From assembly GCF_030929595.1 (NCBI RefSeq), contig NZ_JAVFVR010000002.1, forward strand, positions 50,060-114,059: 64,000 nucleotides of DNA, given 5' to 3'. Position 1 is the first letter of the stretch, and every line of letters starts with the position of its first letter. The position numbers were made by a program, and so were the translations under genes. The notes under the pieces are model-generated. The model saw only the letters and a list, made by a program, of their open reading frames with translations, ran no database searches and was not told where the DNA came from. Source of the DNA: Flavobacterium sp. LHD-85 (GTDB lineage: Bacteria > Bacteroidota > Bacteroidia > Flavobacteriales > Flavobacteriaceae). Positions 7,019 to 14,968 of the stretch are shown here, piece by piece.

Positions 7019-9118
7019 TTATTTTAAAAGTTGATACGCAATTAATGCGGTAATATAAGCGAGACCACTCATTAAGACCAACTGCATTGCAGGCCATTTC
7101 CATGAATTGGTTTCTTTTTTGGTAATTGCCAATGTACTGGCACATTGCATTGCAAAAGCATAAAATAGCAGTAAAGAGATTCCGGTGGCAAAGTCAAATA
7201 CTTTCTTTCCGGTATCGGGACGAACTTCTGCCTGCATTTTGCTTTTTATGGTCGATTCATTATCAGTATCTCCAACACTATAAATGGTTGCCAATGTTCC
7301 TACGAAAACCTCACGGGCTGCAAACGAACTGATTAAGGCAATTCCGATTTTCCAATCGTAACCCAAAGGCTGAATCGCTGGTTCGATCGCTCTTCCCATT
7401 AATCCGATATATGAATTTTCTAGTTTTTGAGAGTTAACTTCATTTTCAAATTGAGTTTCATCCAAAGTTGTATTGGCAAATCTTTCTTTGACGATAGTTT
7501 CAGCTTCATTAAATTCTTTTCCTGGACCGTAAGAAGCTAAGAACCATAAAATAACTGATATTGCTAAAATAATTTTACCAGCACCAAGAACAAATGCTTT
7601 GGTTTTTTCTACTACATTGATTCCGACATTTTTGAAAAGCGGCATTTTATAACTTGGCATTTCAACAACGAAATATGTTTTTGATTCTAGTTTTAAAACT
7701 TTATTTAAAACATAAGCTGATAAAATGGCCATAAAGAATCCTAAAACATAAAGCGACATAAGAGTTAATCCTTGAAGGTTTAAAACTCCAAAAACACGTT
7801 TGCTAGGAATTACTAGTGAAATAATAATGGCGTAAACAGGTAATCTTGCCGAACAAGTTGTAAATGGTGTTACCAAAATAGTAATCAAACGTTCTTTCCA
7901 GTTTTCGATATTTCGAGTTGCCATAATTGCCGGAATCGCACAAGCAGTTCCTGAAATTAAAGGCACAACACTTTTTCCTGAAAGTCCAAACTTGCGCATG
8001 ATTTTATCCATCAAGAACACGACACGGCTCATATAACCGCTTTCTTCTAGAATAGAAATGAACAGGAATAAAAAGGCAATCTGCGGAATAAAAATAATTA
8101 CGCCGCCAATTCCTGGAATAATTCCCTGCGAAAGCAAATCGGTCAAAATACCGCTTGGCAGTTCTGCAGCAACCCAGCTGCTTAAAGAAGCAAAAGTGCT
8201 GTCAATGAAATCCATTGGAATAGTGGACCAGCTGAAAATAGATTGGAAAATCAAAAACAGAATCGCAAAAAAGATAACGTAGCCAAAAACTTTGTGTGTT
8301 AAAACGCGGTCAATTTTGGCACGAATGTCTTTTGCCATTGAAGTATCGACTTTTAAGCCTTCCTTTAAGACATCATTGATAAATTGATATCTTTTGATAG
8401 TTTCTTTTTGCTGTAAACGTTTTAATTCTGAATGCGATTTGGTAAATGTACTTCTGATTTCATTTCGATCTAAATTCAAGAAATTAACATCTTGGGTAAT
8501 TACCAGCCACAATTTGTACATTAATTGGTTTGGAAACGCTTTTTGCAATTTTTCAAAATATTCAGGATCAATTACAGAAGCGTTCAAACAAGGTTCGTGC
8601 GGAATGGTTTTATGCGAAACAATCAGTTCTTTTAATTCTTCGATTCCTAAACCTTTTCTTGAACTTACTAAAGCAATTTTTGTTTTTAGTTTTTCTTCTA
8701 AATACGGAATGTCCAAAGAAATTCCTTTGCGTTCCATTCGATCAGACATATTGATAACCAAAATCGTCGGAATTTCAAGATCTTTTATCTGTGTGTAAAT
8801 CAGTAAATTTCTTTTTAGATTTTCAACATCAGTTACAACTACCGCAACATCTGGATATAATTTGTCGTTTTTGTTTAGTAAAAGTTCGATTACCACACTT
8901 TCGTCCATAGAACTTGCGTTCAAACTGTACGTTCCTGGTAAATCTAGAATATTAGCTTTTACATTATTAGGCAGCTTGCAGAAACCGATTTTCTTCTCAA
9001 CCGTAATTCCAGGGTAATTTCCAACCTGTTGGTTAAGACCCGTTAATTGATTGAAAACTGAAGTTTTTCCGGTATTTGGATTTCCAATAAGGGCAACATT
9101 GATATTTTGAACACTCAT
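7019..9118 (-). CDS. feoB: Ferrous iron transporter FeoB
   Basis: Inner-membrane Fe(II) importer with an N-terminal G-protein domain. 699 residues. G1 is GNPNTGKTS (about 12-20), G3 DLPGTYSL (about 59-66), and G4 NMSD; a helical GDI-like domain follows, then the polytopic membrane domain with Gate motifs such as GTACAIPAIMATR (about 388-400) and FTTCSARLPVY. The start overlaps the feoA stop by one base (TAATG), indicating translational coupling. A 41-aa Cys-rich peptide follows. No key motif is missing. Confidence 0.97.
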   Translation of the reverse strand: MSVQNINVALIGNPNTGKTSVFNQLTGLNQQVGNYPGITVEKKIGFCKLPNNVKANILDLPGTYSLNASSMDESVVIELLLNKNDKLYPDVAVVVTDVENLKRNLLIYTQIKDLEIPTILVINMSDRMERKGISLDIPYLEEKLKTKIALVSSRKGLGIEELKELIVSHKTIPHEPCLNASVIDPEYFEKLQKAFPNQLMYKLWLVITQDVNFLNLDRNEIRSTFTKSHSELKRLQQKETIKRYQFINDVLKEGLKVDTSMAKDIRAKIDRVLTHKVFGYVIFFAILFLIFQSIFSWSTIPMDFIDSTFASLSSWVAAELPSGILTDLLSQGIIPGIGGVIIFIPQIAFLFLFISILEESGYMSRVVFLMDKIMRKFGLSGKSVVPLISGTACAIPAIMATRNIENWKERLITILVTPFTTCSARLPVYAIIISLVIPSKRVFGVLNLQGLTLMSLYVLGFFMAILSAYVLNKVLKLESKTYFVVEMPSYKMPLFKNVGINVVEKTKAFVLGAGKIILAISVILWFLASYGPGKEFNEAETIVKERFANTTLDETQFENEVNSQKLENSYIGLMGRAIEPAIQPLGYDWKIGIALISSFAAREVFVGTLATIYSVGDTDNESTIKSKMQAEVRPDTGKKVFDFATGISLLLFYAFAMQCASTLAITKKETNSWKWPAMQLVLMSGLAYITALIAYQLLK

Positions 9119-9357
9119 TACAAATTGGTTTTGATAAGTTCAACTTCAATTTCACGAGCTGTTTCAATTCGAATGGCAACATGAGAACCGTTTATGTCTA
9201 AATATAATGGATCGCCAAAAGGAGCAACTTGCAACAATTCAACTAAGCTGCCAGGAAGACAACCCATTTCTAATAATTTAAGTGGAATAAGATCGATATC
9301 AAAATCTTTGATAATGGCTTTTTCGCCTTTTTTCAGAGTGTGTATTGTATTTTGCAA
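9118..9357 (-). CDS. feoA: Ferrous iron transport protein FeoA
   Basis: 79-residue SH3-like cytosolic partner of FeoB, needed for Fe(II) uptake. The typical FeoA pattern is visible: a start leading into LKKGEKAIIKDF, the central LLEMGCLPGSLVELLQVAPFGDPLYLDI block, and VAIRIETAREIEVEL at the end. It is the first gene of the operon and is coupled to feoB by a 1-bp stop/start overlap. A good promoter lies upstream at 9383-9411. Confidence 0.95.
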   Translation of the reverse strand: MQNTIHTLKKGEKAIIKDFDIDLIPLKLLEMGCLPGSLVELLQVAPFGDPLYLDINGSHVAIRIETAREIEVELIKTNL

Positions 9358-9382
9358 GCTTATTTAGATTGAATTTAGATTG

Positions 9383-9411
9383 CAAAAGTAGGCAATTATT
9401 CTTTATTTCAA
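9383..9411 (-). promoter_or_regulatory. feoA-feoB promoter
   Basis: Reading the minus strand, TTG (plus 9409-9411), an 18-bp spacer and TACTTTTG (plus 9383-9390) match the Bacteroidota TTG-N17-23-TAnnTTTG promoter. Just downstream (plus 9364-9380) the half-site TTTAGATTG occurs twice in direct repeat, resembling arms of the TTTAGA/TCTAAA operators at 35083 and 37018. Metal regulation there is an inference. Confidence 0.7.
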
Positions 9412-9460
9412 GGTATTTAACACTTCCACAAATGCTAAATGTTTCTAAAAATAAGGGATT

Positions 9461-10126
9461 TTACTCTTGAGAGAGGAATTCGATGTCTTCTAAAAGGCGT
9501 TTTACTTCTTCTTTGTTTGTTCCGTCATAAAAACCTCTAACGCGGCGTTTTTGATCGACCAAAACAAAATTCTCTGTATGTACCATATCATAAAGCTGAT
9601 CTGGTCTACCCAATTTCACAGCCAAATACGATTTTCTGGCCATGGTGTAGATTTCTTTTTTATCGCCTGTCACCAAATTCCACTTGCTGTCTACAACACC
9701 ATATTTTATGGCATAAGCTTTTAAAACAGAAACGCTATCAACTTCAGGGAAAACGGTGTGAGAAAGTAACATTACCTTAGGGTTATTTAAAACTGCTTTT
9801 TGAACATCTACCAAATTGGTTGACATTTTAGGGCAGATTGATCCGCAGGTTGTAAAGAAGAAATCGGCAACATAAATTTTTCCTTCGTAGTTTTTCTGGG
9901 TAATGGTATCGCCATTTTGATTGATAAAAGAAAAATCGGCAATGGTGTGGTATTTGCTTTTATATTGAACGGTACTGTCTACCAGTTCAGGATTTACATC
10001 GGCTGGATTATAAATTGGAAGTGTCTTTTTAGGTTTCAGCGCAGAGTAAAACAAAGATATCGTAACAACCGAAAATACTATTAAAACAATAAAGAATTTG
10101 CGGTATTTATATAAAAGCGATTTCAT
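9461..10126 (-). CDS. SCO1/SenC family protein
   Basis: Membrane-anchored, thioredoxin-fold copper-binding protein, usually involved in delivering copper to the CuA site of cytochrome c oxidase or in redox control. 221 residues from the ATG at 10124-10126; an upstream TTG at 10144 is in frame but less likely. An N-terminal transmembrane helix (about 9-27) is followed by the copper motif TTCGSICPKM (CxxxC) and the distal histidine in LLSHTVFPEVD; a glycine-rich end (RVRGFYDG) matches the family. No cytochrome oxidase gene is in the window. Fold and metal residues are clear; the physiological partner is inferred. Confidence 0.92.
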   Translation of the reverse strand: MKSLLYKYRKFFIVLIVFSVVTISLFYSALKPKKTLPIYNPADVNPELVDSTVQYKSKYHTIADFSFINQNGDTITQKNYEGKIYVADFFFTTCGSICPKMSTNLVDVQKAVLNNPKVMLLSHTVFPEVDSVSVLKAYAIKYGVVDSKWNLVTGDKKEIYTMARKSYLAVKLGRPDQLYDMVHTENFVLVDQKRRVRGFYDGTNKEEVKRLLEDIEFLSQE

Positions 10127-10318
10127 AAAAATAATTTGGCGCAAAAATACAAAAAGCAGATTTTAAAAACTTTACTGTATTATTTTTTTAACAGCCTTTT
10201 GTAACTTTTACTTGAGTCTGTAGACATATACCTCAATGTTTAAATTCTATTTGTGAAATTTATCCGTCTTTTTGACTGTACAGTTAGAATTTTAACACAA
10301 TTTTTGAAATAATAACAA

Positions 10319-10326
10319 TATGTTTG
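10319..10326 (+). promoter_or_regulatory. Putative -7 promoter box of the M13 peptidase gene
   Basis: TATGTTTG fits TAnnTTTG, 27 bp before the ATG. The nearest upstream TTTG (10303-10306) is only 12 bp away, shorter than the usual spacing. Confidence 0.45.
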
Positions 10327-10352
10327 TATTTTCCCTTAAACTATAACTTTTT

Positions 10353-12410
10353 ATGAAAAAACAATTTGCTAAACCTGTGTTTGGTGTGATATCTGCAATG
10401 TTTGCAATAACTGCAGCTCAAGCTCAAACAGCGCCAAAAGAGCCAGGTATTAATGTATCTTACATGGATACGAAAATCAGCCCAAGTCAGGATTTTTTCA
10501 AATATGTAAACGGCACTTGGCTGGAAAAAACAGAAATTCCGAGTGATCGTACGACATGGGGAAGTTTTAATGAACTAATTAAAAGAACCGACAAAGATGT
10601 GATGGAGGTTTTAAAAGAAGCTTCCAAGAATCCGAAATACAAATCGAATACAGATCAAGGAAAAGCGGTTAACCTATTTAATACTTACTTAGATTCTATC
10701 GGAAGAAATAAGAAAGGAATCGAACCTTTAAAACCATATCTGAAAAAAATCGATGCAATTAAAAGCATTGCTGATGTTCAGAAATATTTGGTTGAAATGG
10801 AAAAAGAAAGTAATGCTGGATTTTTCGGAATTTACATTGGAGCTGATGATAAAGACAGTTCTATAAACTCTGTAAATTTAGGCCCAAGCCAATTAGGACT
10901 TCCAGATAAAGATTATTATACTTCTGAAGATAAAGATTCTAAAGAAAAACGTGCTAAATATGAATTGCATGTGGCAAGAATGCTTCAGTTTATTGGAGAG
11001 TCTCCAGAAAAAGCAAAACAAAGCGCTGCTGAGGTTTTAGCTCTTGAAACAGAATTATCTAAACCAAGATTGAATAGAGTTGAAAGAAGAGACAGCCGTT
11101 TGCAATACAATCCAATGACAATTGCCGAGCTTCAAAAATTAACTCCAGCCATTAAATGGAATCAATATTTTGCTGGTTTAGGAATTACTAAATTAGAGAC
11201 TGTTATTGTAAACGAGCCAAAATATATGACGGCTTTAGAAACTGTTTTCAAGGAAAATAAAGTAGCACAATGGAAAGAATACCTGAAATGGGATTTGATT
11301 AACGGTGCTGCTGGTAAGTTAACAACTGAAATTGATAATGCTAATTTTGACTTTTACAGTAAAACATTAAGAGGTGCAATAAAACAGCTTCCGGCTGAAG
11401 AAAGAGCACTAAATGTTGTAAACGGAAATGTTGGTGAAGCCCTTGGAAAGCTTTATGTAGAAAAAGTTTTTCCAGCTGAAGCTAAAACTAAAGCGATTGA
11501 TATGATTCATAATGTTATTACGGCTTACCAAAATCGTATTAACAATTTAAGCTGGATGTCTAAAGACACTAAAGCGAAAGCAATCGAAAAGCTGAACAAA
11601 ATAACGATTAAAGTTGGATATCCTGATAAATGGAAAGATTACTCGGCTTTAGAAATTAAAAGCATTGCAGAAGGAGGAAGCTATTTTGAGAACTCTAAAA
11701 GCTTAGCGTTATGGAGATTTAAGAAAAGCGTAGATAAATTGTCTAAGCCTGTTGATAAAACGGAATGGCATATGTCTCCGCAAACTGTAAATGCATATTA
11801 TAACCCATCTTATAACGAAATTGTATTCCCAGCTGCAATCTTACAACCTCCTTTCTACAATTATCAAGCTGACGAAGCTGTTAATTATGGTGGAATTGGT
11901 GCCGTAATTGGACACGAGATTTCTCACGGATTTGATGATTCTGGAGCGCGTTACAATGCTGAAGGAAATTTGGTGGATTGGTGGACAGAAGATGATTTGA
12001 AACAGTTTACAACTTTAGGAAATGATTTGGCAAATCAATACAGTGCTCTTGAGCCATTGCCAGGTATTCATGTTGATGGTCATTTTACATTGGGTGAAAA
12101 TATTGGAGATTTAGGTGGAATCAATGCGGCTTATGATGGTTTGCAATTGTATTTGAAACAACATGGAAACCCAGGTTTAATTGACGGATTTACTCCTGAG
12201 CAAAGATTCTTTATTTCTTGGGCTACCGTTTGGAGAACAAAATCTAGAGATGAAGCAATCAAAAATCAAGTAAAAACAGATCCGCACTCTCCTGGAATGT
12301 ACAGAGCTTATGTGCCAATTCAGAATGTTGATGCTTTCTACAAAGCATTTGATATTAAGAAGGGTGATAAAATGTACGTTGAACCAGAAAAACGAGTTAA
12401 AATCTGGTAA
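10353..12410 (+). CDS. M13 family zinc metallopeptidase (neprilysin/PepO-like)
   Basis: Exported zinc endopeptidase. 685 residues with a Sec signal peptide ending in AQAQ (about residue 25). An N-terminal M13 domain carries DFFKYVNGTWL. The catalytic domain has NAYYNP, then the zinc motif HEISH (His521, Glu522, His525) and the third ligand Glu582 within GENIGDLGG, with Asp586 completing ExxxD; the end PEKRVKIW is the typical W-terminated M13 tail. Family length is normal and all catalytic residues are present. It stands alone and ends at a strong terminator. It probably degrades or processes peptides in the periplasm. Confidence 0.95.
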   Translation: MKKQFAKPVFGVISAMFAITAAQAQTAPKEPGINVSYMDTKISPSQDFFKYVNGTWLEKTEIPSDRTTWGSFNELIKRTDKDVMEVLKEASKNPKYKSNTDQGKAVNLFNTYLDSIGRNKKGIEPLKPYLKKIDAIKSIADVQKYLVEMEKESNAGFFGIYIGADDKDSSINSVNLGPSQLGLPDKDYYTSEDKDSKEKRAKYELHVARMLQFIGESPEKAKQSAAEVLALETELSKPRLNRVERRDSRLQYNPMTIAELQKLTPAIKWNQYFAGLGITKLETVIVNEPKYMTALETVFKENKVAQWKEYLKWDLINGAAGKLTTEIDNANFDFYSKTLRGAIKQLPAEERALNVVNGNVGEALGKLYVEKVFPAEAKTKAIDMIHNVITAYQNRINNLSWMSKDTKAKAIEKLNKITIKVGYPDKWKDYSALEIKSIAEGGSYFENSKSLALWRFKKSVDKLSKPVDKTEWHMSPQTVNAYYNPSYNEIVFPAAILQPPFYNYQADEAVNYGGIGAVIGHEISHGFDDSGARYNAEGNLVDWWTEDDLKQFTTLGNDLANQYSALEPLPGIHVDGHFTLGENIGDLGGINAAYDGLQLYLKQHGNPGLIDGFTPEQRFFISWATVWRTKSRDEAIKNQVKTDPHSPGMYRAYVPIQNVDAFYKAFDIKKGDKMYVEPEKRVKIW

Positions 12411-12424
12411 TATATTTTAATGAT

Positions 12425-12462
12425 AAAAAAAGGCGGTTCCGAATATCGGAACCGCCTTTTTT
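12425..12462 (+). terminator. Intrinsic terminator after the M13 peptidase gene
   Basis: A near-perfect stem with core GGCGGTTCCG/CGGAACCGCC is flanked by A- and T-runs. It can serve both this gene and opposite-strand transcription arriving from the cytochrome gene. Confidence 0.9.
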
Positions 12463-12489
12463 GCTTTACTATGTTTAGATAATCAAACG

Positions 12490-12663
12490 ATGTTCCGTAG
12501 GAACATTTCGTCGGTAGAAAAAATATTGACGACCCATTTTTTACGTTCCGTAGAAACGTGTGATTTTGACGTAAATTTTAACCATCCAGCATATCAAACG
12601 TTCCTACAGAACGTAAATGGTTAATAACATAATTTTCTACCGACGAAATGTTCCTACGGAACA
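12490..12663. repeat. REP-like palindrome pair, family A (TTCCGTAGGAA), inverted
   Basis: Two copies of one bipartite unit face each other. Copy 1 (about 12491-12572) has hairpin TGTTCCGTAGGAACA, the linker TTTCGTCGGTAGAAAA and a second hairpin ACGTTCCGTAGAAACGT. Copy 2 (about 12597-12663) is the same unit inverted. It fills the gap between two convergent genes. A third copy is at 16909-16985. No transposase for this family is in the window. Confidence 0.85.
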
Positions 12664-12671
12664 TCTTGTAA

Positions 12672-13070
12672 TTATTTTAAATTACTGTAGATGTAAGCTT
12701 CAATTGCTTTTAACTCTTCATCAGACATTGCTTGAGTTATGGCAAAATTGGTTTTCATAACCTCAAACTGACTTGGATCTACAATTGGTTCTGCATTTCC
12801 TTTTAAGAAAGTAACAATGTTGCCATTTTTGTCTTTGTAGATTTTGGCAATTTCCTTAATGCTTGGTCCAACTACTTTTTGATCGGGCTGATGACAAGCA
12901 AAACAGTTTCCTGTGCTTTCAAATATTTGTTTTCCTAATTCTTCTGGACTTTTGGCCTTCGCCGATTCGCCTTCAGAAACAGATTCGGTTGCTGCGTTTG
13001 TCGGCTCAGAAGTTTCTTTTTTACAAGAAGCAAAAGCTAAAACAGCAGATAAAAATAAAACCTTTTTCAT
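12672..13070 (-). CDS. c-type cytochrome lipoprotein
   Basis: 132 residues. A lipoprotein signal with Cys about residue 16 (LAFASC) is followed by a low-complexity linker rich in Glu, Ser and Ala, then a cytochrome c domain with the heme motif CFACH (about 76-80). The axial methionine is probably in the FEVMKTNFAITQAMSDEEL region, matching class I cytochrome c. It is likely a membrane-tethered electron carrier in the periplasm. The gene starts 1 bp after the hemB stop on the same strand, so heme synthesis and a heme protein are cotranscribed. Confidence 0.92.
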   Translation of the reverse strand: MKKVLFLSAVLAFASCKKETSEPTNAATESVSEGESAKAKSPEELGKQIFESTGNCFACHQPDQKVVGPSIKEIAKIYKDKNGNIVTFLKGNAEPIVDPSQFEVMKTNFAITQAMSDEELKAIEAYIYSNLK

Positions 13071-13071
13071 C

Positions 13072-14067
13072 TTATTTCTTTAAAAGTATTGCTGCTTCTT
13101 TAGCAAAATAAGTAGAAATAAGATTAGCACCCGAACGTTTGATGCACATTAATTGCTCCATCATAATTTTATCGTGATCCAGCCAGCCTCTTTCAGATGC
13201 CGCTTTTATCATAGCATATTCTCCAGAAACCTGATAAACAGTTACAGGTACATGTACTGTATTTTTTATTTCGCGAACAATATCCAAATAAGCAATTCCT
13301 GGTTTTACCATAACCATATCGGCACCTTCTTCAACGTCTGATAGCGCTTCTTTAATCGCTTCGATACGATTGGCATAATCCATTTGGTATGTTTTTTTGT
13401 CTTTTGGAACCACAACATCAGCTTCTTTTGGAGCCGAATCTAAAGCATCTCTAAACGGACCATAAAAAGCAGAAGCATATTTAGCAGAATAACTCATGAT
13501 TCCCACATTCTGAAATCCTGCTGCATCCAAACCTTCGCGAAGGCGTAAAACGCGTCCGTCCATCATATCGCTTGGAGCAACAAAATCGGCACCAGCTTCT
13601 GCGTGCGAAATGGCCATTTTTACTAAAGCATCAACTGTGCTGTCGTTTTCTACATCGCCATCTTTTATGATTCCGTCATGACCATAAATAGAATATGGGT
13701 CTAAAGCCACATCTGGCATAACGATCATTTCTGGACAAGCCGCTTTTATGGCACGAATAGCTTGCTGCATTAACCCATCAGGATTCCAAGCTTCTTTTCC
13801 AGTATTGTCTTTTAAGTTTTCGCTAACTTTTACATAAATGTTAACGGCGCGAATTCCTAAATCAAAAAGTTCTTTTACTTCTTCAACGGTTAAATCTATA
13901 GATCTTCTGAAAATTCCAGGCATCGACGGAATTTCGACTTTTACATTTTCTCCTTCAGCAATAAACATTGGAAACATAAAATCCGATGGACTTAAGCTGG
14001 TTTCGCGTACTAAAGAACGAATGGATTCATTTACTCTTAATCTTCTGCCTCTTTGTAATGGGAACAT
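13072..14067 (-). CDS. hemB: Delta-aminolevulinic acid dehydratase (porphobilinogen synthase)
   Basis: Condenses two molecules of 5-aminolevulinate into porphobilinogen. 331 residues. The Schiff-base lysine lies in MVMVKPGIAYLD (about 252-263), followed by VPVTVYQVSGEYAMI. The metal-site region reads DVALDPYSIYGHDG, so the cysteine triad of zinc-type enzymes is replaced by aspartate and alanine, which points to a Mg-dependent HemB. It stands 5.7 kb from the main heme block and is followed directly by a cytochrome c gene. Confidence 0.97.
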   Translation of the reverse strand: MFPLQRGRRLRVNESIRSLVRETSLSPSDFMFPMFIAEGENVKVEIPSMPGIFRRSIDLTVEEVKELFDLGIRAVNIYVKVSENLKDNTGKEAWNPDGLMQQAIRAIKAACPEMIVMPDVALDPYSIYGHDGIIKDGDVENDSTVDALVKMAISHAEAGADFVAPSDMMDGRVLRLREGLDAAGFQNVGIMSYSAKYASAFYGPFRDALDSAPKEADVVVPKDKKTYQMDYANRIEAIKEALSDVEEGADMVMVKPGIAYLDIVREIKNTVHVPVTVYQVSGEYAMIKAASERGWLDHDKIMMEQLMCIKRSGANLISTYFAKEAAILLKK

Positions 14068-14320
14068 ATAAATTTAGATTTTAGATTTTAGATTTCAGAT
14101 TTTAACCTGAATTTGAAAACAGATTGATAAATCCTTATTCTAAAATTGAAGTTGTTTTTTATTTTTTTGAAGTTATCTCACTTTTTGTTGAGTGGCGCAA
14201 AGTTAAAGAAAAAGGAATAAAATAAGGCGTTTAGCTTGCTGTAGAATGAGTTAATATTATCTAAAAATTTCGATTTTTTATTGTTTGAAATCAAAGCATG
14301 GTTTTTCAGAATATTCCATC

Positions 14321-14328
14321 TAAATTTG
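14321..14328 (+). promoter_or_regulatory. Putative -7 box very close to the start codon
   Basis: TAAATTTG matches TAnnTTTG and ends only 4 bp before the ATG of the next gene. If it is used, the transcript would be nearly leaderless. No -33 element at normal spacing is visible. Confidence 0.35.
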
Positions 14329-14332
14329 CAAA

Positions 14333-14965
14333 ATGAAGAAAATTCTCGCTTTATTTTGCTGTCTGCTCTTAACAAGCTGTTTTGAGATTACAGAAAGAAT
14401 TAAACACCACGATGACCAAAGTGGCGAATATACGTTGATGATCGACTTTTCGAAATCTTGGTTCAAGACCAAATCGGCTATCTGGCTGGAAGAAGTGGAC
14501 GGAGTAAAAATTCCAAACGAACAGGAAATTACACAGAAATTGGAAGATTTTAAGGTGAAAGCTGTAAAAATTGACGGGATTTCGAATGTTACTACAAAAA
14601 CAGATTTTCAGAATTACGTTTTCATTATCAAACTCAATTATGCGAATCTTAAAGCGTTAAATGCTGTCGTAAATACGATAAACAATCAGCGGGATCAGAT
14701 TCACTTTAGCGGAAGCGGTAAAACTTTTGAAAGAATTGCATCTTATCCAGTTCCTGAAAAAGTGGTAAACGACCCAACGAAAAAGAAAGATCTTGAAGAA
14801 GCTAATATTATCGCCATTTATAGTTTTGATAAAGATATTGTGGCTGTAGATAATGCTAACAGCAAAATTTCAAAAAATAAAAAAACGGTTTTTTTAAAGC
14901 AAAGTATGTACAGCGTATTTAAGAAATCGACTTTAATGAATAATACAATCCAATTAACGCCTTGA
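14333..14965 (+). CDS. Lipoprotein of unknown function
   Basis: 210 residues. The lipoprotein signal peptide MKKILALFCCLLLTSC puts the acylated Cys at residue 16. The rest is soluble, moderately charged and without a motif I recognise; it has alternating beta-like segments (YTLMIDFSKSWF, YVFIIKLNYANLKAL). The gene is 3 bp upstream of the 625-aa exported protein, so the two are surely cotranscribed and probably act together in the envelope. A function cannot be assigned. Confidence 0.8.
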   Translation: MKKILALFCCLLLTSCFEITERIKHHDDQSGEYTLMIDFSKSWFKTKSAIWLEEVDGVKIPNEQEITQKLEDFKVKAVKIDGISNVTTKTDFQNYVFIIKLNYANLKALNAVVNTINNQRDQIHFSGSGKTFERIASYPVPEKVVNDPTKKKDLEEANIIAIYSFDKDIVAVDNANSKISKNKKTVFLKQSMYSVFKKSTLMNNTIQLTP

Positions 14966-14968
14966 TTT

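Noticed and set aside
8058..8798. Plus-strand open frames inside feoB
   Set aside because: Antisense shadows of a well-conserved feoB; no family features.
12863..13111. Plus-strand frame over the cytochrome c gene
   Set aside because: Antisense of a clear CxxCH lipoprotein.
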